A stretch of DNA of 64,000 bases from Winogradskyella immobilis (GTDB taxonomy: Bacteria > Bacteroidota > Bacteroidia > Flavobacteriales > Flavobacteriaceae). The stretch spans positions 62,001-126,000 of the forward strand of contig NZ_JAIQXX010000001.1 of assembly GCF_021887715.1 (NCBI RefSeq), written 5' to 3'. How positions within the stretch are numbered: the stretch's first letter is position 1; every line of letters begins with the position of its first letter. The position numbers and the translations under genes are program-made. Shown piece after piece: positions 43,193 to 51,366 of this stretch. A model generated the notes under the pieces. It worked only from the letters and a program-made list of their open reading frames with translations, was not told where the DNA came from and did no database searches.

Positions 43193-43938
43193 TTTCCTTT
43201 ATTTACTTCATTAATATACTTTTTCAACGCCATTGTCATTGATGGTGTTTCTGGTGTTGGCGCAGCAATATCTACTCTCAAACCTTTTGATTCAACAGCT
43301 TTAATTGTTGTGTTTCCAAAAACAGCAATACGTGTATTATTTTGTTTAAAGTCTGGGAAATTATGAAATAATGATTCAATACCAGAAGGACTAAAGAAAA
43401 CTAATATATCGTAATATACATTAGCTAAATCAGATAAGTCACTGATTACCGTTTTATAGAATGTAGATTGCTTCCAATTAACTTCTAGCTTGTCTAATGT
43501 ATTAGGTATAATAGGTTTTACTTTATCCGTAGTAGGTAATAAAAATGTTTCGTCTTTGTATTTTTTAATTAATGGAGATAAATCTTCAAAATTACGTTTG
43601 CCTACATATATTTTACGTTTTCTGTAAACAACATATTTTTGTAGATAGTAAGCAACAGCTTCAGATTGACAAAAGTACTTCATTGAATCTGGTACTTTAA
43701 AACGCATTTCGTCGGCAACTCTAAAAAAGTGATCTACAGAATTTCTACTCGTAAGTATAATAGCAGTAAACTTGCTTAAATCAATTTTTTGTTGTCTAAT
43801 ATCTTTTGCTTCTACTCCTTCAACATGAATAAATGGCCTAAAATCAACTTTTACTTTTTGACGCTCTTGTAAATCAAAATAAGGAGAGTTCTCTATTTTA
43901 GGCTCTGGCTGTGATACTAATATCGTTTTCACTTTCAT
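43189..43938 (-). CDS. hemD: Uroporphyrinogen-III synthase family protein
   Basis: Cyclises hydroxymethylbilane to uroporphyrinogen III in heme synthesis. The 249-aa protein shows the two-domain HEM4 pattern: TILVSQPEPKIENSPYFDL, TAIILTSRNSVDHFF, LLPTTDKVKPII, DILVFFSPSGIESLFHNFPDF and RIAVFGNTTIKAVESKGLRVDIAAPTPETPSMTMAL. The ATG at 43938 is preferred to a TTG 6 bases upstream. The final codons lie against an IS3 relic, but the C-terminus appears complete. DUF4271 lies just upstream, as in other flavobacteria. Confidence 0.88.
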   Translation of the reverse strand: MKVKTILVSQPEPKIENSPYFDLQERQKVKVDFRPFIHVEGVEAKDIRQQKIDLSKFTAIILTSRNSVDHFFRVADEMRFKVPDSMKYFCQSEAVAYYLQKYVVYRKRKIYVGKRNFEDLSPLIKKYKDETFLLPTTDKVKPIIPNTLDKLEVNWKQSTFYKTVISDLSDLANVYYDILVFFSPSGIESLFHNFPDFKQNNTRIAVFGNTTIKAVESKGLRVDIAAPTPETPSMTMALKKYINEVNKGK

Positions 43939-43953
43939 ACACAAACACTTTTT

Positions 43954-44607
43954 TTAAGCTAAGTAATCTTTAATTGCCTTATACAAAATAATATAAGGTC
44001 CAATTTCAAGTGCGCAAAGATACAATAAAAAATAGAAAAAATTAGCTAATATTAATTTTTGATAATTCTTAAAAGAAGTGATAAAGCCAATGCTATTAAT
44101 CAATAAAAAAACGATGATTACTACGCATATGGCAATATTAGAAACATTTAGACCAAATAGTAAAATTAAATTTGCAATAAGTAAAACAAGGCCAGAAAAA
44201 TTTTTGAAAGTTGTTTTTTGAAAGACATAGCTATCAATAATAGCATCAATTTCAAAAAGACTACTTATTAAGCGTTCTATTAATACTTTTATAAGAAATA
44301 GCGCACTTACAGCAAAGAGAAGTTTTAAAAAACTTAAGATATCAAAGGTTATTGGAGAGACAAGATGTGAGTATGATATATGAATAAAGATACTTAATCC
44401 AATGGTAAAGTTGGCAAACAATAAACCATCAAAAGCATCTATAAATTTTTGTTCTTTTGAATATATCTTGAGATATTTTGAATTTCCTAAAACTAATAGA
44501 AAATCATTAAAGCGAAGTCCAAACAAATATTTAGCCGCAGTAACAAACAATAGACTAGTTATACAAAGTAGAGTAAACCATTCGTATGTTATAAACTCAC
44601 GTATCAT
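43954..44607 (-). CDS. DUF4271 domain-containing membrane protein
   Basis: A 217-aa protein with about six transmembrane helices. Family features include the start REFITYEWFTLLCITSLLFVTAAKYLF, the NFTIGLSIFIHIS helix and the C-terminal FFYFLLYLCALEIGPYIILYKAI. The family is restricted to Bacteroidota and lies beside hemD, but its function is unknown. It is separated by 15 bases from the hemD start and divergent from the glycosyltransferase gene. Confidence 0.85.
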   Translation of the reverse strand: MIREFITYEWFTLLCITSLLFVTAAKYLFGLRFNDFLLVLGNSKYLKIYSKEQKFIDAFDGLLFANFTIGLSIFIHISYSHLVSPITFDILSFLKLLFAVSALFLIKVLIERLISSLFEIDAIIDSYVFQKTTFKNFSGLVLLIANLILLFGLNVSNIAICVVIIVFLLINSIGFITSFKNYQKLILANFFYFLLYLCALEIGPYIILYKAIKDYLA

Positions 44608-44724
44608 AAGGCTAATTTATAAAGAAAAATTAAAGCGAAAGAATCTACAACAGATTAAATGCAAAAGGTTAATTAAATCTGTATTATCACTTAAAAATTT
44701 TACTTTTGCTAAAATTAGAAATTT

Positions 44725-45447
44725 ATGACTGATGCTGTTGTCATCATCCCAACGTATAATGAAATAGAAAACATTGAAGCAATAATAAATGCTGTTTTTG
44801 CGCAACCTAATATGTTTGATGTTTTAATTGTTGATGATAACTCACCAGATGGAACTGGTAAAAGGGCTAAAGAAATGCAAGCCATTTATCCAGAACGTTT
44901 ATTCTTACTATCAAGAGAAGAAAAAAGCGGTTTAGGGACTGCATATATTTCTGGTTTTAAATGGTGTCTAGAAAAAAAGTATCAATATATATTTGAGATG
45001 GATGCCGATTTCTCTCATAATCCAGAAGATTTAAATAAACTGTATAAAACTTGTAAAACGGATAATGTAGATTTAGCTATTGGTTCACGTTATATTAAAG
45101 GAGTGAATGTGGTTAATTGGCCGATGTCTAGAGTATTGTTGTCTTATGGAGCTTCTAAGTATGTTCGGTTAATTACAGGAATGAAAATACAAGATACAAC
45201 AGCTGGGTTTGTATGTTATAAGCGTTCTGTTTTAGAAACAATAAATCTCAACGCTATTAAATTTATAGGATATGCATTTCAAATTGAAATGAAATTTAAA
45301 GCGTATAAAAAAGGATTTCGTATTGTAGAAGTACCCGTTATATTTACAGATAGAACAAAAGGAAAGTCAAAAATGTCTGGAGGCATTATTTCTGAAGCCA
45401 TTTTTGGTGTTATAAGTTTAAAATTAAATAGTCTCTTTAAAAAATAA
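44725..45447 (+). CDS. Polyprenol monophosphomannose synthase-like GT2 glycosyltransferase
   Basis: A 240-aa glycosyltransferase family 2 enzyme of the dolichol-phosphate mannosyltransferase subgroup: VIIPTYNEIENIEAII, IVDDNSPDGTG, GLGTAYISGFKWCLE, the metal-binding EMDADFSHNPEDL, IGSRYIKG and QDTTAGFVCYKR. It would transfer a sugar from a nucleotide donor to a polyprenyl phosphate for cell-envelope glycans. No C-terminal GtrA or membrane domain is present. TACTTTTG at 44701-44708 could be its -7 element. Followed at 8 bases by dihydroorotase. Confidence 0.92.
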   Translation: MTDAVVIIPTYNEIENIEAIINAVFAQPNMFDVLIVDDNSPDGTGKRAKEMQAIYPERLFLLSREEKSGLGTAYISGFKWCLEKKYQYIFEMDADFSHNPEDLNKLYKTCKTDNVDLAIGSRYIKGVNVVNWPMSRVLLSYGASKYVRLITGMKIQDTTAGFVCYKRSVLETINLNAIKFIGYAFQIEMKFKAYKKGFRIVEVPVIFTDRTKGKSKMSGGIISEAIFGVISLKLNSLFKK

Positions 45448-45455
45448 ATAAAAGA

Positions 45456-46799
45456 ATGAATAATAAAACACTAATAAAAAATGCAAAAATAGTTAATGAA
45501 GGAGTCATTTTTGAAGGTGATGTACTTATTGAAAATGAAATAATTTCGGCTATTGAGACTTCAATTAGTGTTAAGTCTGCAGATATAAATGTTATAGATG
45601 CCGAAGGCAAATATCTGTTTCCAGGAATGATTGATGATCAGGTTCATTTTAGAGAACCAGGATTAACTCATAAAGCCGATATAGAGTCTGAATCTAGAGC
45701 CGCCGTTGCTGGAGGTATTACTTCGTTTATTGAAATGCCTAATACAAACCCTCAAACGACTACTGTAGAAAAGTTAGATGAGAAATTTGAAATAGCGTCA
45801 AAATCGTCTTATGCTAATTACTCCTTTATGTTTGGAGGAACAAATGATAATTTAGAAGAAATATTAAAAGTAGATCCCAAAACTGTAGCTGGGTTAAAAC
45901 TATTTTTAGGATCTTCTACAGGAAATATGTTAGTAGATGATCCAAAAGTTTTAGAAACGATATTTAAAAGTACAGATATGGTTATTTCTGTGCATTGCGA
46001 AGATGAAGCTACCATACGTAAGAATTTAGCAAAATATAAAGAACAGTATGGAGATGACATTCCTATGGAGTTTCATCCTATAATTAGAAGCGAAGATGCG
46101 TGTTACATTTCTTCATCTAAAGCTATAGAGTTAGCTAAAAAAACAGGAGCACGTTTGCATGTATTTCATCTTTCAACAGCTAAAGAGACAGCATTATTTA
46201 CTAATAAAATTCCATTAAAAGATAAAAAGATAACAGCAGAGGTTTGTATTCATCATTTATGGTTTTCAGAAGAAGATTATAAAGAAAAAGGCTCCTTAAT
46301 AAAATGGAATCCAGCAGTAAAAAAAGCATCAGATAGAGATGGCTTATTAAAAGCTTTATTAGATGGAAGAATAGATGTGTTAGCAACTGACCATGCGCCG
46401 CATACTATAGATGAAAAAAATAACGTTTATACTAAAGCTCCATCTGGCGGTCCATTAGTACAACATGCTTTTGTTGCTTTGTTAGAACTATATCATAAAA
46501 ATAAAATTTCGCTAGAACAGATTGCAGAAAAGATGGCACATAATCCGGCCATATTATTTGATGTTGAAAAACGAGGGTATATTAAAGAAGGCTATTATGC
46601 AGATTTAATTTTAGCAGATTTAAATAATCCGTGGACAGTTAATAAAGAGAATATAATGTATAAATGTGGTTGGTCTCCATTTGAAGGTAATACATTTAAA
46701 AGTAGAATTACACATACGTTTATCAATGGTCAATTATGTTATCAGAATTTTAAAGTAAAAAACGTAAAAGCCGGAAAACGTTTAACATTTAACAGATAA
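45456..46799 (+). CDS. pyrC: Dihydroorotase family amidohydrolase
   Basis: Forms dihydroorotate from carbamoyl aspartate in pyrimidine synthesis. The 447-aa type I protein has the carbamylated-lysine region VAGLKLFLGSSTG, ligand histidines in ISVHCEDE and LHVFHLST, and the catalytic Asp in LATDHAPH. The first motif reads DDQVHFREPG (60-69), so the first metal-binding histidine of the usual HxH is Gln62. I recall this form as common in flavobacteria, but activity should not be taken for granted. Confidence 0.88.
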   Translation: MNNKTLIKNAKIVNEGVIFEGDVLIENEIISAIETSISVKSADINVIDAEGKYLFPGMIDDQVHFREPGLTHKADIESESRAAVAGGITSFIEMPNTNPQTTTVEKLDEKFEIASKSSYANYSFMFGGTNDNLEEILKVDPKTVAGLKLFLGSSTGNMLVDDPKVLETIFKSTDMVISVHCEDEATIRKNLAKYKEQYGDDIPMEFHPIIRSEDACYISSSKAIELAKKTGARLHVFHLSTAKETALFTNKIPLKDKKITAEVCIHHLWFSEEDYKEKGSLIKWNPAVKKASDRDGLLKALLDGRIDVLATDHAPHTIDEKNNVYTKAPSGGPLVQHAFVALLELYHKNKISLEQIAEKMAHNPAILFDVEKRGYIKEGYYADLILADLNNPWTVNKENIMYKCGWSPFEGNTFKSRITHTFINGQLCYQNFKVKNVKAGKRLTFNR

Positions 46800-46802
46800 A
46801 AT

Positions 46803-47258
46803 ATGAAATATATATATGGAATATTTCTATTGGTTTTTATAACAAGTTGTGAGTCTAATATTAAACCCAAAAAACCAGAAAACTTAATCCCAAAAGAGGA
46901 TATGACCAATGTGTTGTTTGATATGTTTGTAGTAAACTCAGCAAAAGGCCTTAACAAGAAATTATTAGAAGTAAAAGGCGTTTCTCCAGAAAAATATATT
47001 TTAGAAAAATATCAGATAGATAGTTTACAGTTTGCACAAAGTAATAATTATTACGCACACGATATAGAAACTTATAAAACAATAATCGAAGAAGTGAAAG
47101 AGAAAATCACAACACAAAGAAAAGTGTTTGAAGAGATTGAAAAGAAAGAAAAAGAAGAAGCAAATCGACGTAGAGATTCTATAAAAGCTGCGCAGAAAAA
47201 AAATGGAAGAATTATAAATGAAGATAGTATTAGGGCTACCCTTAAAATAAAATCTTAA
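46803..47258 (+). CDS. DUF4296 domain-containing lipoprotein
   Basis: A 151-aa protein with a lipobox (MKYIYGIFLLVFITSCES; Cys16). DUF4296 follows: PENLIPKEDMTNVLFDMFVVNSAKGLN, then KYQIDSLQFAQSNNYYAHDIETYKTI. The C-terminus is a charged helix (about 95-140) that likely forms a coiled coil. The family is Bacteroidota-specific, and the protein is probably anchored to the outer membrane. It lies 3 bases after dihydroorotase, and its stop is 2 bases from the end of the convergent epimerase gene. Confidence 0.88.
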   Translation: MKYIYGIFLLVFITSCESNIKPKKPENLIPKEDMTNVLFDMFVVNSAKGLNKKLLEVKGVSPEKYILEKYQIDSLQFAQSNNYYAHDIETYKTIIEEVKEKITTQRKVFEEIEKKEKEEANRRRDSIKAAQKKNGRIINEDSIRATLKIKS

Positions 47259-47260
47259 AA

Positions 47261-48274
47261 TTATAGATCCTCTAAAAACAATTGAGACACTTTTTTTATA
47301 GAATCATCTACTGAACTAAACTCAAATTCTAAAGCATTTTTAATTTTAGAATTATCATAAACCGTTTTGGTAATAATAGTTTTTGCAAGCTGTTTAGATA
47401 ATTTTCTTCGTTTACCAAATAGTTTATGATTCAACCAATCTAAACGCCAAGCCAATTGTAGTTGCCAAGACTTTATCTCTTTTGATTTTTTTGTAATATT
47501 TAAATTTTCAGATACTTTCTCATTAAAAGATCTGAAAGATAGGTTATCTGAAACAACAATATAGTTTTCATTTTTAATAGTGCTATCCATAAGTTGTTGC
47601 ATTACATTAACAACATCATAGACATCGACATAACCACTTGTACCTTTGGTGTAGTAGTTTTTGCCTTTATAAATTTGACGAAAAAAACTCCCGCTGCCTC
47701 CACCTCTCCAATAACCAGGTCCAATAATTATACCTGGGTTTACAATAACAGCGTCTAAACCTTCTTGAGTGCCACGCCAAACCTCTAATTCAGCACCATA
47801 TTTTGTAATAGAATAAACACTATTATCCTCCTCAGGATTCCAATGCGTTTCTTCAGTGATTAAAGTTTCTTCATTTATATGACGCCCAATCGTAGCGATA
47901 GAACTCACATAACATAGTTTCTTAATAGCATGACTAATGCATAAATTTACAATATTAGCAGTGCCTCCTATATTTATTTTACGTAATGTTATGTATTTAT
48001 CGGGTTCAAAAGAAATAAAAGCAGCGCAATGGTATACGTGAGTTATTCCAGTAAATGCAGTTTCTAATTTTGGAATATCAGTAATATCAGCTTCAATCCA
48101 TTCAATAGTATTATATAGAGTTTCCCAATCTTCAGAGTAATAAGAAAACACATGTTTTACAGTCTCTAATTTATGAGGTCTCCTATAGATTGCTCTAATC
48201 GTCTTTTTTTGAGAAGCAAGTTTATATAACAAATGCGAACCAACTAAACCTGTTCCTCCAGTAACTAAAATCAT
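47261..48274 (-). CDS. NAD-dependent epimerase/dehydratase family protein
   Basis: A 337-aa extended short-chain dehydrogenase. The Rossmann motif is VTGGTGLVGSHLLYKLA, ADITD binds the nucleotide, and the active site is VSSIATIG with YSITKYGAE (YxxxK). VVNPGIIIGPGYWRGG matches the sugar epimerase/3-beta-hydroxysteroid dehydrogenase-like group. The substrate cannot be told from sequence. Divergent from tyrS with a 131-base gap. Confidence 0.9.
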   Translation of the reverse strand: MILVTGGTGLVGSHLLYKLASQKKTIRAIYRRPHKLETVKHVFSYYSEDWETLYNTIEWIEADITDIPKLETAFTGITHVYHCAAFISFEPDKYITLRKINIGGTANIVNLCISHAIKKLCYVSSIATIGRHINEETLITEETHWNPEEDNSVYSITKYGAELEVWRGTQEGLDAVIVNPGIIIGPGYWRGGGSGSFFRQIYKGKNYYTKGTSGYVDVYDVVNVMQQLMDSTIKNENYIVVSDNLSFRSFNEKVSENLNITKKSKEIKSWQLQLAWRLDWLNHKLFGKRRKLSKQLAKTIITKTVYDNSKIKNALEFEFSSVDDSIKKVSQLFLEDL

Positions 48275-48367
48275 AAACTCAATATTTCGTTAGGCTATGT
48301 TACTCGGTATAGCCGAAGTAAATGTAGTCTTTTTTACAATTGTCTTTTCTCTTTTACTATGGAAACA

Positions 48368-48375
48368 TATCTTTG
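48368..48375 (+). promoter_or_regulatory. Possible tyrS promoter -7 element
   Basis: TATCTTTG matches TAnnTTTG, 30 bases before the start. The best upstream TTG is at a spacing of 25, longer than usual. Confidence 0.35.
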
Positions 48376-48405
48376 CTAAAGTTTAAAGATTGAAACTTAA
48401 AAGAA

Positions 48406-49716
48406 ATGGCTAATAAATTAGTAGAAGAGTTAAGATGGAGAGGTATGGTTCATGATATCATGCCAGGAACAGAAGCGCAGTTAAATAAAGAAATGACAAC
48501 GGCTTATATAGGCTTTGATCCTACATCTGATACTTTACATATAGGAAGTTTAGTGCCTATAATTTTATTAGTACATCTAGAAAAAGCAGGCCATAAACCC
48601 ATAGCTCTTGTTGGTGGCGCTACAGGAATGATTGGTGATCCATCTGGTAAAAGTGATGAACGTAATTTATTAGATGAAGCCACTTTATTACATAATGTAG
48701 CAGGAATAAAAAATGTATTATCTCGCTTTTTAGATTTTAATGCCACTACAGAGAACGCACCTGTTTTAGTTAATAATTACGATTGGATGAAAGACTTTTC
48801 ATTTATCGATTTTGCTAGAGATGTAGGTAAACGTATTACGGTTAATTATATGATGGCAAAGGATTCTGTTAAGAAACGTTTGTCTGGCGAAGAAGGTAAT
48901 GTAGGCATGTCGTTTACTGAGTTTACATATCAATTAATACAAGGTTACGATTTTTACCATTTACATAAAGTTTTAGACTGTAAATTACAAATGGGCGGAA
49001 GTGACCAATGGGGAAATATTACTACTGGTACAGAATTGGTAAGGCGAATGAATGTTGGTGACGAGCAAGCTAAAGCCTATGCAATGACTTGCCCATTGAT
49101 TACAAAAGCTGATGGCTCTAAGTTTGGGAAAAGTGAAGGAGGAAATGTTTGGTTAGATGCAACTAAAACATCTGTGTATAAGTTCTACCAATTTTGGTTA
49201 AATACAACCGATGCCGATGCCGAAAAGTATATTAAAATCTTTACGTTTTTAGATAAAGAGACTATTGAATCTTTAGTTAATGAACATAATGAAACACCAC
49301 ACCGACGTGTATTACAAAAACGCCTGGCTGAAGAAGTCACTACATTTGTGCATTCTAAAGCAGATTTTGAAAATGCAGAAAAAGCATCAAATATTCTGTT
49401 TAGTAAATCGTTTAAAGATGATATAAAAACTTTAGATGAAAGTACATTTTTAGATGTCTTTGAAGGAGTGCCACAAGCTGAATTGCCTAAGGAAGACTTG
49501 GCAAAAGGATTAGATATGATTGCTGCATTATCTGCAAAAACTAATTTTTTAAATTCTAATGGTGAAGCACGTCGTGCTTTAAAAGAGAATTCAGTAGCTG
49601 TCAATAAAGAAAAGGTAAAAGAAGATTATATATTATCTTCTAATGATGTTATTAATGACAGTTATATTATTATTAATAAGGGTAAAAAGAACACTTACAT
49701 TATTAAACTGATTTAA
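48406..49716 (+). CDS. tyrS: Tyrosyl-tRNA synthetase
   Basis: Class I aminoacyl-tRNA synthetase. The 436-aa protein has the HIGH-type signature HIGS (45-48) in [11 protein letters not shown], the KMSKS-type [13 protein letters not shown] near 245, [18 protein letters not shown] in the tyrosine and tRNA-binding region and a C-terminal S4 domain (REALKENS-like segment ending [15 protein letters not shown]). Length is normal. The long leader has no T-box motif, as expected for Bacteroidota. Confidence 0.97.
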   Translation: MANKLVEELRWRGMVHDIMPGTEAQLNKEMTTAYIGFDPTSDTLHIGSLVPIILLVHLEKAGHKPIALVGGATGMIGDPSGKSDERNLLDEATLLHNVAGIKNVLSRFLDFNATTENAPVLVNNYDWMKDFSFIDFARDVGKRITVNYMMAKDSVKKRLSGEEGNVGMSFTEFTYQLIQGYDFYHLHKVLDCKLQMGGSDQWGNITTGTELVRRMNVGDEQAKAYAMTCPLITKADGSKFGKSEGGNVWLDATKTSVYKFYQFWLNTTDADAEKYIKIFTFLDKETIESLVNEHNETPHRRVLQKRLAEEVTTFVHSKADFENAEKASNILFSKSFKDDIKTLDESTFLDVFEGVPQAELPKEDLAKGLDMIAALSAKTNFLNSNGEARRALKENSVAVNKEKVKEDYILSSNDVINDSYIIINKGKKNTYIIKLI

Positions 49717-49722
49717 AAGAGA

Positions 49723-49750
49723 AAGAGCCTAGGACTTCTCCTAAGCTCTT
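49723..49750 (-). terminator. Terminator downstream of the YHS-domain gene
   Basis: AAGAGC-C-TAGGA pairs with TCCTA-A-GCTCTT. The minus strand continues into TTTCTCTTTT, so it acts for the minus-strand gene and may also stop tyrS. Confidence 0.7.
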
Positions 49751-49804
49751 AACCAACCAATCAACTTTAAAACTATAATTACTTTTTCTTTTTCACAGAA
49801 AATG

Positions 49805-50254
49805 CTAATTTTTTATAGCTTCCCAATTTAAGTCGGCCTTACTTACATAACCTTTCACATCTTTTAAAATATTTTTTTCCCATAGCTCTAAAGTATTAGT
49901 TCCCCATTTGTTGTAGAATAAGTATAGCTTGCCATTTCGGATTTCAAAAGTTTTAGGATTAATACCAACTTTCTTAGATTTTTCTGCAATAGCATAGGCG
50001 CAATAGCCACCATATTGCGGAATATATTTTTCAGGAGCTTTTAAAAAAGCATCTAAATTATTTTGTGATGAAAATTTATAATTTACACCATCATGAGTTG
50101 TGGAGTATTTTTTATCACCTTCAATAGCTTCATTATTAAAATAAGCGACAACATCGTAACCTTCTGCTACATATCCTTTTTTTAGATTATAGTCAATAGA
50201 TTGTGCATTTATACTAGAAACTCCAATAAAAAATGCAAAAATTAAATATCTCAT
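49805..50254 (-). CDS. Secreted YHS-domain protein
   Basis: A 149-aa protein with a signal peptide (MRYLIFAFFIGVSSINAQS) and a YHS domain (GYDVVAYFNNEAIEGDKKYSTTHDGVNYKFSSQNNLDAFLKAPEKYIPQYGGYCAYA) in which the usual metal-binding cysteine corresponds to GGYCAY. The domain is thought to bind heavy metals; the protein acts in the periplasm. The gene lies 45 bases downstream of the LuxE-like gene and may be cotranscribed with it. Confidence 0.9.
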   Translation of the reverse strand: MRYLIFAFFIGVSSINAQSIDYNLKKGYVAEGYDVVAYFNNEAIEGDKKYSTTHDGVNYKFSSQNNLDAFLKAPEKYIPQYGGYCAYAIAEKSKKVGINPKTFEIRNGKLYLFYNKWGTNTLELWEKNILKDVKGYVSKADLNWEAIKN

Positions 50255-50299
50255 AATATTTGTTGTTTATATAAATTTGTCGGCTTGTAAAAAGCTTTC

Positions 50300-51280
50300 T
50301 TACAAAACCATTAGGTTACAACCTCTAATGTCAGAGTTGTCAAAACGACCAATGATCTCAAAGCTATAATCATTGTAAACTCTACCTAAATCTTGTGAAG
50401 CAATAAAGGAGCACGAGTTTATATTGGCTAAATCAATAATGTTTATACCACCAGTTTTATTTGAAGTTTGTATTGTTAATGCATCTTCTGTGTCTCGTGT
50501 TAAAATCTTTAGCCATGGTGGGCATTTAAAAATACCGTTACCTTTTGAGTAAGCCTGACTTAAAAGTTCTGTCATTCCATACTCACTATGAATTTTTTTA
50601 ACCCCAAACCCTTTTTTTAAGATGGTATGTAATTCACTTCTTATCATTTCTTTTCGCCTTCCTTTCATACCACCAGTTTCCATAACAATGGTGTGTTTTA
50701 AATTGAATTGAAAAGATTCAATCAAATCTAGTAAAGCAAAAGAAACACCAATTAATAATGTTTTTTGTCCTTTAGATTCTAAGATTTTTAATGTTTCGGC
50801 TAAAGCTTGAAGATTATTTAAATAAAACCCACTTTGTGGATGATTAGATTGAGTGATTAAATCATTAGCCATATAAACTAAAGAAGAGCCATCACGTTCT
50901 AAGTAATTAGGCAGTAAGGCGAGTACTGCATAATCTTTAACATCTCCATAAAAATGTCTGAAACTTTTATTATAACTCTTCTCATATAAAGATAAATCTG
51001 TAACGTGGTGTTTGCTAGCTAAACTTCCTGTTGTGCCAGAACTAGAAAAAATAGTTTCTATAGGCTTTTTATCACTAAGAATAATATGTGATTTAAAAAA
51101 TTGAATTGGCAAAAAAGGAATTTCTTCAATACATGTTATATCACTTGGGTGTTTGTATAATAAATCACAAAACGAACGGTAAACCGGATTATTTTCAAAC
51201 TGATATTTAAAAACATTAAGAGCAGCGGCTTCAAATTCTGAAGCGCTAGAAATATTGAAAATAGTATTTGGGTTTATCAT
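50300..51280 (-). CDS. LuxE-like acyl-protein synthetase/acyltransferase
   Basis: A 326-aa protein of the LuxE/acyl-protein synthetase family, with an adenylate-forming domain signature FSSSGTTGS, an active-site MKGRRKEM, and the GVKKIHSEYGMTELLSQAYSKG block that parallels the LuxE ATP-binding region. It is expected to activate a fatty or other carboxylic acid as an acyl-AMP. The transferred group and acceptor are not evident. No lux genes are present. It is probably an unlinked house gene of Bacteroidota. Confidence 0.85.
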   Translation of the reverse strand: MINPNTIFNISSASEFEAAALNVFKYQFENNPVYRSFCDLLYKHPSDITCIEEIPFLPIQFFKSHIILSDKKPIETIFSSSGTTGSLASKHHVTDLSLYEKSYNKSFRHFYGDVKDYAVLALLPNYLERDGSSLVYMANDLITQSNHPQSGFYLNNLQALAETLKILESKGQKTLLIGVSFALLDLIESFQFNLKHTIVMETGGMKGRRKEMIRSELHTILKKGFGVKKIHSEYGMTELLSQAYSKGNGIFKCPPWLKILTRDTEDALTIQTSNKTGGINIIDLANINSCSFIASQDLGRVYNDYSFEIIGRFDNSDIRGCNLMVL

Positions 51281-51316
51281 ACCAATTATAATAACGCAAA
51301 AGTATTATAAAAATAA

Positions 51317-51342
51317 AAAAGTGCTACAACTGTAGCACTTTT
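51317..51342 (-). terminator. Terminator downstream of the T9SS cargo gene
   Basis: AAAAGTGCTACA and TGTAGCACTTTT are perfectly complementary around a 2-base loop. It lies between the two minus-strand genes. Confidence 0.8.
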
Positions 51343-51366
51343 AAATAGATTAATAAGAAAAGAAGA

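Noticed and set aside
49185-49604. Antisense 139-aa ORF inside tyrS
   Set aside because: Shadow frame of tyrS with no recognisable domain.
50300-51280. LuxE-like gene as evidence for bioluminescence
   Set aside because: No luxAB or luxCD genes are present; related acyltransferases occur in non-luminous flavobacteria.
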